Part shown: piece after piece, positions 7,256 to 15,841 of the stretch
How positions within the stretch are numbered: position 1 is the first letter of the stretch
How the letters are laid out: each line of letters starts with the position of its first letter
NCBI GenBank assembly: GCA_023428865.1
Contig: JAEYWT010000233.1
Span: 1-24,094, forward strand
Source: Bacteroidota bacterium
Lineage (GTDB): Bacteria; Bacteroidota; Bacteroidia; Flavobacteriales_F; PHOS-HE28
Length of the DNA: 24,094 nt
Direction of reading: 5' to 3'
Position numbers and translations under genes: made by a program
Notes under the pieces: model-generated
Databases searched by the model: none
Told to the model about the DNA's origin: nothing
What the model saw: only the letters and a program-made list of their open reading frames with translations

Positions 7256-7289
7256 CCCGTTCTTGGATCGTTCTTCCATGGAAAAGACA

Positions 7290-7310
7290 AAGGGGCCGCG
7301 AAGGCCCCTT
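7290..7310 (-). terminator. Rho-independent terminator (minus strand) downstream of the small membrane ORF
   Basis: An 8-bp stem (AAGGGGCC/GGCCCCTT) with a 5-nt loop is followed on the minus strand by TGTCTTTTCC. The only minus-strand gene that could use it is the 33-residue ORF at 7352-7453, so the terminator supports that ORF. Confidence 0.7.
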
Positions 7311-7351
7311 CCTCGTCCATTCCCCCTTTCGAGAGAACGGTGCTCAGCCGA

Positions 7352-7453
7352 TCAGCTGCCTGCGAAGGTGCAGAGCAGTGCGAACAGCAGGATGCCCGTG
7401 TAAATGGCGGCGGTCATCAGACCTGGACTGTACTTGCGTAGAATGGCTTGCAT
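7352..7453 (-). CDS. Small membrane peptide, 33 residues
   Basis: I do not recognise this peptide. From the ATG at 7453 it encodes a short basic head (MQAILRKYSP) and one hydrophobic segment (about residues 12-30, GLMTAAIYTGILLFALLCTF), so a single-pass inner-membrane microprotein is likely. The frame is open further upstream, but that part is antisense to the TonB receptor N-terminus and looks random. Support comes from a clean terminator (7290-7310) with T-run on the minus strand and a partial -7 box (GAGCTTTG, 7473-7480) 19 nt before the ATG. It lies in an otherwise gene-free stretch from 7256 to 7652, divergent from the receptor gene. Confidence 0.5.
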   Translation of the reverse strand: MQAILRKYSPGLMTAAIYTGILLFALLCTFAGS

Positions 7454-7652
7454 GGCGTGGTAAGGGTTGCCGCAAAGCTCTGCCGACCAGGCTAACGCAG
7501 CTTCACCACAATGCGAATTCATCCGCCATTGCACGAACACTTCATTGTGGATAGGTGTAGCTGTGACCAGTGGACAATGGTGCGGACGACCGGCACGGTC
7601 CTTGACCGGGGCACGGGTAATTTCGCCGCGCCGAACACGGCACCGTTCATCC

Positions 7653-10052
7653 ATGCGTCTCCTTCTTCCCATTTTCCTGATCCTGGGTTCCCTTGCCACC
7701 ATGGCCCAGGGCAACCTTACCATTAGCGGTTATGTAAAAGATGCCGCCACCGGCGAAACCCTTATCGGCGCCAACGTGTACGCCAAGGAGACCATGACCG
7801 GCACCACTACCAATACCTACGGGTACTACGTGCTCAACCTGCCGCCAGGGAAGTACACCATCCTGATGAGCTACGTGGGTTTCGAGGAAAGCAGCCAAGT
7901 GGTGGACCTGACCACCGACCGCAAGCTGAACATCGAGGCGCGTACCAAGGCCATTATTGCCAAGGAATTCGAAGTGGTGGGCGAGAAGGCCAAGAACACC
8001 GAAAGTACGCAGATGGGCACTGTGGAACTGGATGTACAGAAGTTGAGCACCCTGCCTGCCTTGCTCGGTGAGGTGGACATCTTGAAGACGATCCAATACT
8101 TACCCGGCGTAGCCAGCAACGGCGAGGGCAACAGCGGCTTCTATGTGCGCGGTGGCGGTCCCGACCAGAACCTGATACTGCTGGATAACGCAACGGTATA
8201 CAACGCCAGCCACCTCTTCGGCTTCTTCAGTGTGTTCAACGCCGATGCGGTCAAGAACATCGAACTGATCAAGGGTGGTATGCCGGCGAACTATGGCGGC
8301 CGCACGAGCAGCGTGCTCGATATCACCATGAAGGAGGGCAACAATAAAGGCTTCCATGGGCAAGGTGGCATCGGCCTCATCAGCAGTCGCCTTACGCTCG
8401 AAGGCCCCATCGTGAAAGACAAGGGATCCTTCATCCTCAGTGGTCGCCGTACCTACATCGATGTGCTGGCCAAACCCTTCATGAACCCAGAAGGTGCTTT
8501 TGCCGGTAGTGGTTACTACTTCTACGACCTCAACGCGAAGGCCAACTACCGCATCAGCGACAAGGATCGTTTCTTCCTGAGTGGCTACTTCGGCCGCGAT
8601 GTCTTCAACCTCAGCGGCAGTGAACAAGGCAGCCCCGATTTCCGCATTCCTTGGGGAAACGCCACGGTGAGCGGCCGCTGGAACCACGTGTTCGGCCCCA
8701 AGCTATTCCTCAACACCACTGCGCTTTTCAGCGATTACCAATTCAGCTTCAAAGGAGGACAGGATGACTTCAGCTTCGGCCTCAGCAGTGGCATCAAGGA
8801 CTATGGCCTCAAGTTCGACTTCAACCAATACCCTTCCGTTCGCCACGAGTTGAAGTATGGAGTGAACTACACCTACCATATCTACACCCCCAGCACGGTG
8901 GATGTGGCCAGCGGCGATACCGAATTCGCCATAGACACACCATCGAAGTTGAAAGCGCATGAAGGTGCGGTGTACATACAAGATGACTACGATGTATCCG
9001 ATGTCTTCCGCGTGAATGCCGGGGTGCGCCTCTCCTACTTCGCCCATGTCGGCAGCTTTAAGGAATACATCCTGAATGATGCCGGCAACAGCATCGGCAC
9101 CCGCGACTATGCAGCGGGCGAGAACATCAAGGCCTATTATGGCCTGGAGCCACGGCTGAGCATGCGCTACAAGACCGGACCCAACAGCAGCGTGAAAGCC
9201 AGCTTCAACCGGAACCTGCAATACGTACACCTGGCCAGCTTCAGCAGCGTTGGCCTGCCAACCGATGTGTGGATACCCAGCGGCAAGAACGTGAAGCCAC
9301 AGATCGCCTATCAATACGCCGTGGGCTATTTCCGCGACCTGTGGGATCGCAAGTACGAGGCCAGTGTTGAAGTCTATTACAAGGACATGTTCAACCAGAT
9401 CGAGTATAAGGAAGGCACCCAACCGCAAGATGGTGGAAACACAAACTACGATGCGCTGCTCACCTTCGGAAAAGGCTGGAGCTATGGGGCAGAGTTCTTC
9501 GTGAAACGACGTTTGGGCAAACTCACCGGATGGGTGGGCTATACCTGGAGCAAGACCATGCGCCAGTTCGATGAAGTGAATGAAGGCCGTGCATTCCCAA
9601 GCCGTTGGGACCGCCGCCACGACCTGAGCGTGGTGGCCAGCTACGAGCTGAACGACCGTTGGAGCTTCGGCGGCACCTTCGTGTACAGCACCGGCCAGGC
9701 CACTACCCTACCCGTGCAACGCTACTTCATCGAAGGCCGCGTGGTTAGCCAGTTCAGCGATCGCAACGGATTCCGCATGGCGCCCTACCACCGCTTGGAC
9801 TTCGCCGCTACCGTGAAGAACAAAGCCACCAAAGAGGTGAAGGACAAGCTGACCGGTGAGGTGAGCACCGTACAGCGCAAATACCGCAGCAGCTGGACCT
9901 TTGCCGTGTACAACGCCTACAACCGCGCCAATCCGTACTTCTACTACTTCACCACCCAAGGTACCACCGCCGGTGGCGACCTACGCCCCGTGGCGAAACA
10001 GGTCTCGCTCTTCAGCATCCTCCCTTCCGTAACCTGGAACTTCCAATTCTGA
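7653..10052 (+). CDS. TonB-dependent receptor with carboxypeptidase-regulatory-like N-terminal domain
   Basis: This 799-residue outer-membrane active transporter starts with a signal peptide (MRLLLPIFLILGSLATMAQ). Residues about 20-105 form a CarboxypepD_reg-like beta-sandwich (ISGYVKDAATGETLIGANVY). A plug domain follows (about 140-245: YLPGVASNGEGNSGFYVRGG, LLDNATVYNASHLFGFF) and then the beta-barrel, ending in an aromatic residue (WNFQF) as expected for barrel insertion. I chose the ATG at 7653 because it starts the signal peptide; the longer frame upstream has no family likeness. The next gene overlaps by one base and encodes a DUF4249 lipoprotein, a standard partner, so the two likely form an uptake pair. 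The substrate cannot be read from sequence, and there is no nearby riboswitch or Fur-like site that I can recognise. Confidence 0.93.
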   Translation: MRLLLPIFLILGSLATMAQGNLTISGYVKDAATGETLIGANVYAKETMTGTTTNTYGYYVLNLPPGKYTILMSYVGFEESSQVVDLTTDRKLNIEARTKAIIAKEFEVVGEKAKNTESTQMGTVELDVQKLSTLPALLGEVDILKTIQYLPGVASNGEGNSGFYVRGGGPDQNLILLDNATVYNASHLFGFFSVFNADAVKNIELIKGGMPANYGGRTSSVLDITMKEGNNKGFHGQGGIGLISSRLTLEGPIVKDKGSFILSGRRTYIDVLAKPFMNPEGAFAGSGYYFYDLNAKANYRISDKDRFFLSGYFGRDVFNLSGSEQGSPDFRIPWGNATVSGRWNHVFGPKLFLNTTALFSDYQFSFKGGQDDFSFGLSSGIKDYGLKFDFNQYPSVRHELKYGVNYTYHIYTPSTVDVASGDTEFAIDTPSKLKAHEGAVYIQDDYDVSDVFRVNAGVRLSYFAHVGSFKEYILNDAGNSIGTRDYAAGENIKAYYGLEPRLSMRYKTGPNSSVKASFNRNLQYVHLASFSSVGLPTDVWIPSGKNVKPQIAYQYAVGYFRDLWDRKYEASVEVYYKDMFNQIEYKEGTQPQDGGNTNYDALLTFGKGWSYGAEFFVKRRLGKLTGWVGYTWSKTMRQFDEVNEGRAFPSRWDRRHDLSVVASYELNDRWSFGGTFVYSTGQATTLPVQRYFIEGRVVSQFSDRNGFRMAPYHRLDFAATVKNKATKEVKDKLTGEVSTVQRKYRSSWTFAVYNAYNRANPYFYYFTTQGTTAGGDLRPVAKQVSLFSILPSVTWNFQF

Positions 10053-11017
10053 TGGAACGCACCAAATACCTCCTGCTCATCCCAGCCGTGGCGTTCCTGA
10101 TCGGCTGCGAAAAAGAGATCACTGTTGAGTTGCCCGACACTCCGCAGCGTCTAGTGGTTGAAGGCACGATAGAACCCGGCCTGCCGCCCTTCGTGATCCT
10201 TACCCGCACCCAAAGCTTCTTCGCCCCCTTGGATGCTGGAGCCATCTCGAACAGCTTTGTACGTGGCGCGATCATCACCGTGGACAACGGGAATGGGCCG
10301 ATCCAACTGGATCAACTCTGCACCTCTTCCCTTTCACCCGAACAGCGCGCGCTCTTCTCCGAGATCACCGGCTTGGATCCGAGCTTGGTCGCCTCTGCGG
10401 ATATCTGTGTGTATTCCACAGCGAACAACACCCTCTTCGGCGAAGTAGGCCGCACCTACAACCTTCGTGTTGAAGCCGAAGGCAAGGTGCTCACCAGCAC
10501 CACCACCATTCCCAACCCGGTAGCGCTGGATTCCGTGTGGTTCCAGCTCGCACTCCAACGACCCAATGACGATTCCCTCGGCTTGGCCTGGGGCAAGTTG
10601 ACCGACCCCGACACCATGGGCAATTGCTACCGTTGGATGGCACGGCGCATCAGTCGCCGACCCAATGGTTCCACCGAAGACCCCACGTTCATTTCGCCGC
10701 TCGGAAACACCTTTCAGGATAAGTACGTGAATGGGCTCACCTTCGACTTCAGCTTCATCCGTGGGCGCCAATTCTACAGCGACCAACCCGAAGACAACAA
10801 CGAAGAAGCAGGCTTCTTCAAAGTGGGCGATACCATTGCTGTGAAGTTCGTGAGCATCGGCTTCAACGAACATGAGTTCTACACCAGTTACGACGAGAAC
10901 GTGGGGTCCCAGGGCGACCTCTTCGGCACACCGGTGAACGCACGCAGCAACATCGAAGGCGGTTTGGGCATCTGGGCGGGCTGGGGCGTGTATGCGGATA
11001 CGATCATCTGCCAGTGA
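10052..11017 (+). CDS. DUF4249 domain lipoprotein, partner of the TonB receptor
   Basis: This 321-residue lipoprotein has a lipobox LIGC (Cys19), then the DUF4249 body beginning KEITVELPDTPQRLVVEGTI. DUF4249 proteins are nearly always encoded right after a TonB receptor carrying a CarboxypepD_reg domain, and are thought to act as surface-exposed or periplasmic partners. The ATG shares its A with the receptor stop (TGATG), a sign of translational coupling. Middle regions (residues about 60-130) carry two cysteines (LCTSSL, ADICVYST) that might pair. The family call is strong; the ligand is unknown. Confidence 0.88.
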   Translation: MERTKYLLLIPAVAFLIGCEKEITVELPDTPQRLVVEGTIEPGLPPFVILTRTQSFFAPLDAGAISNSFVRGAIITVDNGNGPIQLDQLCTSSLSPEQRALFSEITGLDPSLVASADICVYSTANNTLFGEVGRTYNLRVEAEGKVLTSTTTIPNPVALDSVWFQLALQRPNDDSLGLAWGKLTDPDTMGNCYRWMARRISRRPNGSTEDPTFISPLGNTFQDKYVNGLTFDFSFIRGRQFYSDQPEDNNEEAGFFKVGDTIAVKFVSIGFNEHEFYTSYDENVGSQGDLFGTPVNARSNIEGGLGIWAGWGVYADTIICQ

Positions 11018-11088
11018 TCGACCCGTGTGAAGGCTCCGGTACGATCGGTCGGCATGGGTCATCACGATCCAAGGTGGTTTTCTGAAAT

Positions 11089-11096
11089 ACCTTTGC
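11089..11096 (+). promoter_or_regulatory. -7 promoter box (TACCTTTG) of trxB
   Basis: An exact TAnnTTTG match whose last G is 10 nt before the ATG at 11107. It is preceded by an AT-rich stretch (GGTTTTCTGAAA) but has no clear -33 TTG. It predicts a very short 5' leader. Confidence 0.7.
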
Positions 11097-11106
11097 GCCC
11101 ATTCTC

Positions 11107-12057
11107 ATGAGCACCACGCCCGAACACGTCAAATGCCTGATCATCGGATCAGGACCCGCAGGTTACTCCGCCGCAATCTACGCCGCACGCGCCGACCTGA
11201 AGCCGGTGATGATCGAAGGTCCACTGCCCGGTGGCCAGCTTACACAGACCACTGAGGTGGACAACTACCCCGGCTACCCGAAAGGACGCACCGGTCCCGA
11301 AATGATGAACGACCTGCGCGAACAGGCGCTGCGTTTCGAGACCGTGATCCGCAATGGCTGGGTAACCAAGGTGGACTTCACCGGCCCCGTACACAAGGTG
11401 TGGGTGGACGAGAAGACCGAGATCCATGCCGACACCGTGATCATAAGCACCGGTGCCAGTGCGAAGTGGTTGGGGTTGCCCAACGAGATACGCCTGCGTG
11501 ACATCGGTGGTGGGGTTACCGCTTGTGCCGTTTGCGATGGCTTCTTCTACAAAGGTCAGAACGTAGTGCTTGTGGGCGCCGGTGATTCGGCCTGCGAAGA
11601 AGCCACCTACTTGGCCAAGCTCTGCCCCAAGGTCTACATGCTCGTGCGCAAGGGCGAGTTCCGTGCCAGCAAGGCCATGGTTCACCGCGTGGAGAACACA
11701 CCCAACATCGAGGTGCTCTTCCATACTGAAGTGAAGGACGTGCTCGGCGAACACGCCGTTGAAGGTGTGCTCACCGTGAACAACAAGACCGGTGAAGAAC
11801 GCAAACTGGACGTTACCGGTCTCTTCATCGCCATTGGCCACACCCCTGCCACCGAGATCTTCAAAGGCTGGCTGGACATGGACGATGCCGGCTACCTCAA
11901 GCATGACGCCGACCGCACCAGCACCAAGATCCCGGGTGTTTTCGTGGCCGGTGATGCTGCTGATAAAGTGTACCGCCAAGCCGTGACTTCTGCCGGTAGT
12001 GGCTGCATGGCCGCGCTGGATGCCGAAAGGTGGTTGGCTGCTCAGGGGAAGCATTGA
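11107..12057 (+). CDS. trxB: Thioredoxin reductase (NADPH)
   Basis: This 316-residue flavoprotein transfers electrons from NADPH to thioredoxin. The FAD motif GSGPAG is at 14-19, the redox-active CAVC at 140-143 (ACAVCDG), the NADPH motif GAGDSACEEA at 157-166, and the late FAD-binding GVFVAGDA near residue 280. The length is normal for the low-molecular-weight bacterial enzyme. It has its own TACCTTTG promoter and is followed 37 nt later by the CHAT gene in the same direction, so some read-through into that gene is possible; no terminator is visible between them. Confidence 0.96.
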   Translation: MSTTPEHVKCLIIGSGPAGYSAAIYAARADLKPVMIEGPLPGGQLTQTTEVDNYPGYPKGRTGPEMMNDLREQALRFETVIRNGWVTKVDFTGPVHKVWVDEKTEIHADTVIISTGASAKWLGLPNEIRLRDIGGGVTACAVCDGFFYKGQNVVLVGAGDSACEEATYLAKLCPKVYMLVRKGEFRASKAMVHRVENTPNIEVLFHTEVKDVLGEHAVEGVLTVNNKTGEERKLDVTGLFIAIGHTPATEIFKGWLDMDDAGYLKHDADRTSTKIPGVFVAGDAADKVYRQAVTSAGSGCMAALDAERWLAAQGKH

Positions 12058-12094
12058 GGGCGGTAGTTCCGGAAGGATCCCGATCTTCCGGGCT

Positions 12095-14497
12095 GTGAGG
12101 TCTCTCCAAGCGCTGTTCTTCGCTGCTGCTTTCGCATTGGCCCTGCCGCTGAGCGGGCAAGTGGATCTGGCAACGGATCGGAAAGCCATGGTGCGCGGCG
12201 ATGTACACGGTGTTATCCGCAGACTTTCCGCCGCGCTCGTGCAGGACGTGTATCGCGCGGATCCCTTGGAAAGGGCCCGTGTACTGGAACTCCTCGGAGA
12301 ACAGTACCACCGGATCAGCGACATCGGCCACGCGAAGGAGCACTGGGATGAAGCCTTGCTCTTACGCCAGCGTGTGTTCGGCGATAGTAGTGCAGAAGCC
12401 GCCACGGGCTACACCTACCGTGCGCGATACCACAACTACATGGCCGCTTCTCAGATCGATCATCAAGATCTCGCCCTGCACGTTGCCGCACGCGCGAAGA
12501 ACTTATTGAAGACGCGGCGCGGTAAAGTGGATGCGCTGGAGCGTGTGCTCATCCTGCGCGAGTATGGCTATGCCTTCAAGGTGGCCGCCATGAATCTGGC
12601 AATGGCACCCGAACTTCGGCTGAAGACGACCCGTTCTTACTTCCGCGAAGCGCTTCGTGCTGCCAACGCAGCGAAGGACACCATCTGGACCGCGCAAGTG
12701 CTTCACGACATCGGCAACACCTTCACCGATGCGGCCGGTGATGCCGATCCAGATATGAAGCGCCCGATCGTGGATAGCGCGCTGTTCCACTACGGCCGCT
12801 CCATCGAACTGATGACCGCCGCCGGATACGGCACCAGTGGAGCCGTGATGATGGACCATTACACCACAGCACTGGTCTACCGTTACGCCTACCGGAAAGA
12901 CAGCCTTCAGCGATCGACCAACGCGTTCGACGAGGCCCTGCGAACCCTGTTGCGCCAAGCTGGCAATGATGCCGACGTGGATCCATTGCGCTACGATGAC
13001 CGCATCACGGACCCGGCGCAGATGCTGGAACTCCACTATCAGCGTGCAGAGTGCATCCACAAAGCGATCGAAGCGCATACCGAAGCCACATTGCTGGACA
13101 AAGCGATCGCCGGTCTCGAAGCCGCCGTGCCCTATTGGGAGCAGATGCTGCGCGCATACCGCAGCACCGACATGGAGAAGGTGACCGGCAGCTACAGCCA
13201 CTTCCCCTTCCGCCTCGGCTCCGAACTCTTCTTGCAGCGCTACCGGATCAGTAACGATGTACGCGACCTGCTCCGTTCAGTGGAGTGGAGCGAACGCAAC
13301 CGTACTGCTCTCGCGCAACGCAAACAACTGCGTGCCGGTATGCGCTCAGCTAACTACCCAAGCTCCGCTTTGGATGCGTCCGCGCTCAAAGCACCGCCCG
13401 GCACGATCATCATCGTTTACAACCCTTTCCCCAGTGCCTTCGTGCTCGACGAGAACGGCTTGTCGGTGACCAACCTTCCACACGAAGCAATGGATCTGGA
13501 CTACAGCGGCACTGTGTTCCGCGAGTTCGCGATCAGTGGCAAGGAACGCTATCCAGTACATTATGCCGAGGAGGCCTTCCGCATGTACCAGCAATTGCTG
13601 GAACCCGTACTCGCCGGGCGGAAGGAACGCAATGTTGTCCTCGTCCCCTACGGCAGCATGGCCCTCTTGCCGTTCGAAGCTCTATGCACTTCACCCACAG
13701 GGCAGGCCTGGAACGACCTCGCCTACCTGGGCCGCAGCCATGCCATACGCTACGCAAGATCACTGGCCGAAGCGCTCGCCGTTCCTGCTGATTGTCCGCG
13801 TACCCACGCACTGTTCGCCTCCGTACGCACCGACAGCCTGGCCGCGCTGCCCTTCGCACAACGCCTCGCCCATGCCCTGCACGCCGAACATGCCACGAGT
13901 GTGTACAACGATGGACTGTCCACCACTGGCATGGTGTCCGCGCTTGCTGCACCGGGCTTGCTGCACATCGCCACGCACGGCATCAGCCCCACCACGCCGG
14001 ATGATCTGCCGTTCCTCCTGCTCACCGATGGCCCATGGTCCACTGCGGCGTTGCGGAGCACCGAGGTGAAGCGCACGCTCGCCGTCCTGAGCACCTGCTC
14101 CAGCGGGCGCGGACGAACCTACCAAGGCGATGGCGTGATGAGCCTGGCCCACGCCTTCCTCCACGCCGGAGCGCGGAGCACAGTGCATACGCTCTGGCCT
14201 GTGGACGACCGCGCCACCAGCGAGATCCTCAGCACCTTCTACGACGGCTTGGAACAGGGACTGCCCGCATCACGTTCACTGCTGCAAGCCAAGGAACAGT
14301 TCATCCAACAGCACGCTACCGATGGACTTGCCGCGCCCTTCTACTGGAGCGGCATCGTACTTACCGGCAACGATGTGTTGTTGGAGCAGGCTGATGAACC
14401 TTGGTGGATGCTGGCAGCAGCCGTCGCCTTGCTGGCGGCGGGCGCCTACATGTTGTCCAAGCGCTTCAGGAGGTCGCGCGAACGTGCGGCGAGTTGA
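12095..14497 (+). CDS. TPR-CHAT domain protease-like protein, exported and membrane-anchored
   Basis: This protein of about 800 residues belongs to the CHAT (caspase HetF associated with TPRs) group. A signal peptide (MRSLQALFFAAAFALALPLSG) is followed by helical TPR-like repeats (about 45-420) and a C-terminal CHAT domain (about 480-750). The predicted catalytic pair is present: His628 in HIATHG and Cys668 in LSTCSSGRG. A single transmembrane helix (WWMLAAAVALLAAGAYML, about 770-787) and a basic tail (SKRFRRSRER) end the chain. The predicted topology places the peptidase outside the cytoplasm. I chose the GTG at 12095 because it starts the signal peptide; the frame's upstream ATG lies inside trxB. 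The last 52 nt overlap the convergent anti-sigma-like gene. CHAT proteins are cysteine proteases; the target is unknown. Confidence 0.85.
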   Translation: MRSLQALFFAAAFALALPLSGQVDLATDRKAMVRGDVHGVIRRLSAALVQDVYRADPLERARVLELLGEQYHRISDIGHAKEHWDEALLLRQRVFGDSSAEAATGYTYRARYHNYMAASQIDHQDLALHVAARAKNLLKTRRGKVDALERVLILREYGYAFKVAAMNLAMAPELRLKTTRSYFREALRAANAAKDTIWTAQVLHDIGNTFTDAAGDADPDMKRPIVDSALFHYGRSIELMTAAGYGTSGAVMMDHYTTALVYRYAYRKDSLQRSTNAFDEALRTLLRQAGNDADVDPLRYDDRITDPAQMLELHYQRAECIHKAIEAHTEATLLDKAIAGLEAAVPYWEQMLRAYRSTDMEKVTGSYSHFPFRLGSELFLQRYRISNDVRDLLRSVEWSERNRTALAQRKQLRAGMRSANYPSSALDASALKAPPGTIIIVYNPFPSAFVLDENGLSVTNLPHEAMDLDYSGTVFREFAISGKERYPVHYAEEAFRMYQQLLEPVLAGRKERNVVLVPYGSMALLPFEALCTSPTGQAWNDLAYLGRSHAIRYARSLAEALAVPADCPRTHALFASVRTDSLAALPFAQRLAHALHAEHATSVYNDGLSTTGMVSALAAPGLLHIATHGISPTTPDDLPFLLLTDGPWSTAALRSTEVKRTLAVLSTCSSGRGRTYQGDGVMSLAHAFLHAGARSTVHTLWPVDDRATSEILSTFYDGLEQGLPASRSLLQAKEQFIQQHATDGLAAPFYWSGIVLTGNDVLLEQADEPWWMLAAAVALLAAGAYMLSKRFRRSRERAAS

Positions 14498-15213
14498 ACG
14501 TCATCGCTCTGCGCAACCTCGTTCAGGATCTCCCGAGCACGGGTCGTATCCGCAGCACGCAATGCACAAAGCGCCCGGTGGAACTGGGCTTTCGCTGCGA
14601 ACACCGAACCCGCTGGTACACGCTCGAAAAGATCCACCGCCGCGCACTTGTTCTCCTGGTCATGCACGACCGCATCGAAATAGAGCAGCGTATCGTTCGC
14701 AGGATCATGCTGGAGCGCAACGGACAAAAGCTGCATCACCGTAGCCCGATCGTGTTGCTTGTAGGCGTTCATGATGGCGTCCATCACCGGGGGTGAAGTG
14801 CCCATCAGCACCGGTAGCCCGGGTTCGGGAACGGTGAACTCCTCGGCCAGTTGTTGGGGTGTATCTCCCCTGCCCGACCACCGGACACCCGCCACACCGA
14901 TGAGCACCAACACCGCCGCCGCCCAGCCCATCCAAGGCTGGAACAAGCGCCGCACGGGGACCTTCGCTCCATCCAGCTCGCGGTCGATCGCGCGGAAACG
15001 CTCGCGCAAGGCATCAGACCCCGCCCGGCCAGGGTTCCTGCCGGCCGACTGCACCCCACGCACCGCAAGCACGAACAGTTCATAGCGTTCCCGCAGTTCG
15101 GGGTCGCGTACCAGCTCCGCATCGAACGCGACAGCATCCGCCTCCGGCAACGTGCCGAAGTACCGCTCCTCAAAACGGTCCAGCTCCTGTTCGTTGATCT
15201 CCTCGTCGCTCAT
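14446..15213 (-). CDS. Membrane anti-sigma-like protein with C-terminal TPR-like domain
   Basis: This 255-residue single-pass protein has an N-terminal cytoplasmic segment (LDRFEERYFGTLPEADAVAF, then LVRDPELRERYE) like the helical start of Bacteroidota anti-sigma factors, without zinc ligands. A transmembrane helix follows (WMGWAAAVLVLIGVAGV, about 94-111), then an extracytoplasmic helical domain resembling TPRs (about 140-255: NAYKQHDRATVMQLLSVAL, AKAQFHRALCALRAADTTRA). Its ATG overlaps the stop of the ECF sigma gene as ATGA (4 nt), so the pair is translationally coupled. Position and topology suggest that it holds the sigma factor at the membrane. That role is inference; it could instead be a downstream effector. 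Its 3' end overlaps the convergent CHAT gene. Confidence 0.75.
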   Translation of the reverse strand: MSDEEINEQELDRFEERYFGTLPEADAVAFDAELVRDPELRERYELFVLAVRGVQSAGRNPGRAGSDALRERFRAIDRELDGAKVPVRRLFQPWMGWAAAVLVLIGVAGVRWSGRGDTPQQLAEEFTVPEPGLPVLMGTSPPVMDAIMNAYKQHDRATVMQLLSVALQHDPANDTLLYFDAVVHDQENKCAAVDLFERVPAGSVFAAKAQFHRALCALRAADTTRAREILNEVAQSDDVQLAARSRDLLKRLDNM

Positions 15214-15764
15214 AACAACAGCATCATCAGACCGCCCTTCACCTTCTCCATCAACCGCTTCAGCGCGATGCACTTCTTCTTCTTGGCCACGTTGGCCGAT
15301 GCATAACCCATGGCCTCGGCGATGGATGCCATGTCCATCCGTTCCACGTAGTACAGTTCCAGCACCCGCTTATCCGCCGGTGACAGTTTCTCCAGGTGCT
15401 CGCGCACCTTGCTCAGATCCTCGTCGCGTTCCATGCGTTCCTGGGCATCGGCTACATGCTGCCCCTGTACATGGATCGCATACCGCTCCGAATGGTTCCC
15501 GGCGATGCGCGACTTCCTCAACCGCGATAACAGCAGGTTCTTCCCGATCGCGAACAAGTAGGTCTTGATGTTCCCCGTGAACGTATCCAACTGGCCGCTC
15601 TGCCGCTGCTCGTAGAACACCAGCAGTGTCTCCTGGAACACATCCTTGGCATCCTCCGCATCCGCGCTGAAGTTCTTGCCCGCCCACGCCACGAACTCGT
15701 TCCGGAAGCGCCGGTAGTGGGCGGCTACTTCCTGGTCGGGGGTGGTGGGATGCTGGGAGAGCAT
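15210..15764 (-). CDS. ECF-type RNA polymerase sigma factor (sigma-70 family)
   Basis: This 184-residue sigma factor has region 2 at about 15-85 (AEDAKDVFQETLLVFYEQ, then NIKTYLFAIGKNLLLSRLRK) and region 4 at about 125-172 (LSPADKRVLELYYVERMDMA, IAEAMGYASANVAKKKKCI). There is no sigma-3 domain, as is usual for ECF types. I chose the ATG at 15764; the longer frame runs over a likely promoter (TACCTTTC, 15778-15785). The unusual C-terminal run GGLMMLLL reaches the 4-nt overlap with the next gene. It is probably co-expressed with that membrane protein and released in response to an envelope signal; the regulon is unknown. Confidence 0.9.
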   Translation of the reverse strand: MLSQHPTTPDQEVAAHYRRFRNEFVAWAGKNFSADAEDAKDVFQETLLVFYEQRQSGQLDTFTGNIKTYLFAIGKNLLLSRLRKSRIAGNHSERYAIHVQGQHVADAQERMERDEDLSKVREHLEKLSPADKRVLELYYVERMDMASIAEAMGYASANVAKKKKCIALKRLMEKVKGGLMMLLL

Positions 15765-15777
15765 TGGGGACGAGGGG

Positions 15778-15785
15778 GAAAGGTA
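15778..15785 (-). promoter_or_regulatory. Possible -7 box (TACCTTTC) of the ECF sigma operon
   Basis: TACCTTTC on the minus strand is one base from TAnnTTTG and ends 13 nt before the ATG at 15764. It could equally be an autoregulated ECF promoter. Confidence 0.35.
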
Positions 15786-15841
15786 GGGTGGTAACCTTTT
15801 GTTCCTGCGCAGCATTAACCAGGACATATACAACGCTAAGC

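Noticed and set aside
6952..7320. Short frames on both strands across the tRNA region (for example 6952-7173 plus and 7129-7320 minus)
   Set aside because: They are translations of tRNA, terminator and tRNA-like repeat sequence; such peptides are well-known annotation artefacts.
7454..7652. A riboswitch upstream of the TonB receptor
   Set aside because: No recognisable cobalamin or other riboswitch core was seen in this 199-nt stretch; nothing else stands out there.
8703..9620. A 305-residue minus-strand frame inside the TonB receptor
   Set aside because: Antisense of the beta-barrel coding region; no recognisable features.
11149..12405. A 418-residue minus-strand frame antisense to trxB
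   Set aside because: It covers the conserved FAD and CAVC motifs of thioredoxin reductase on the other strand; shadow frame.
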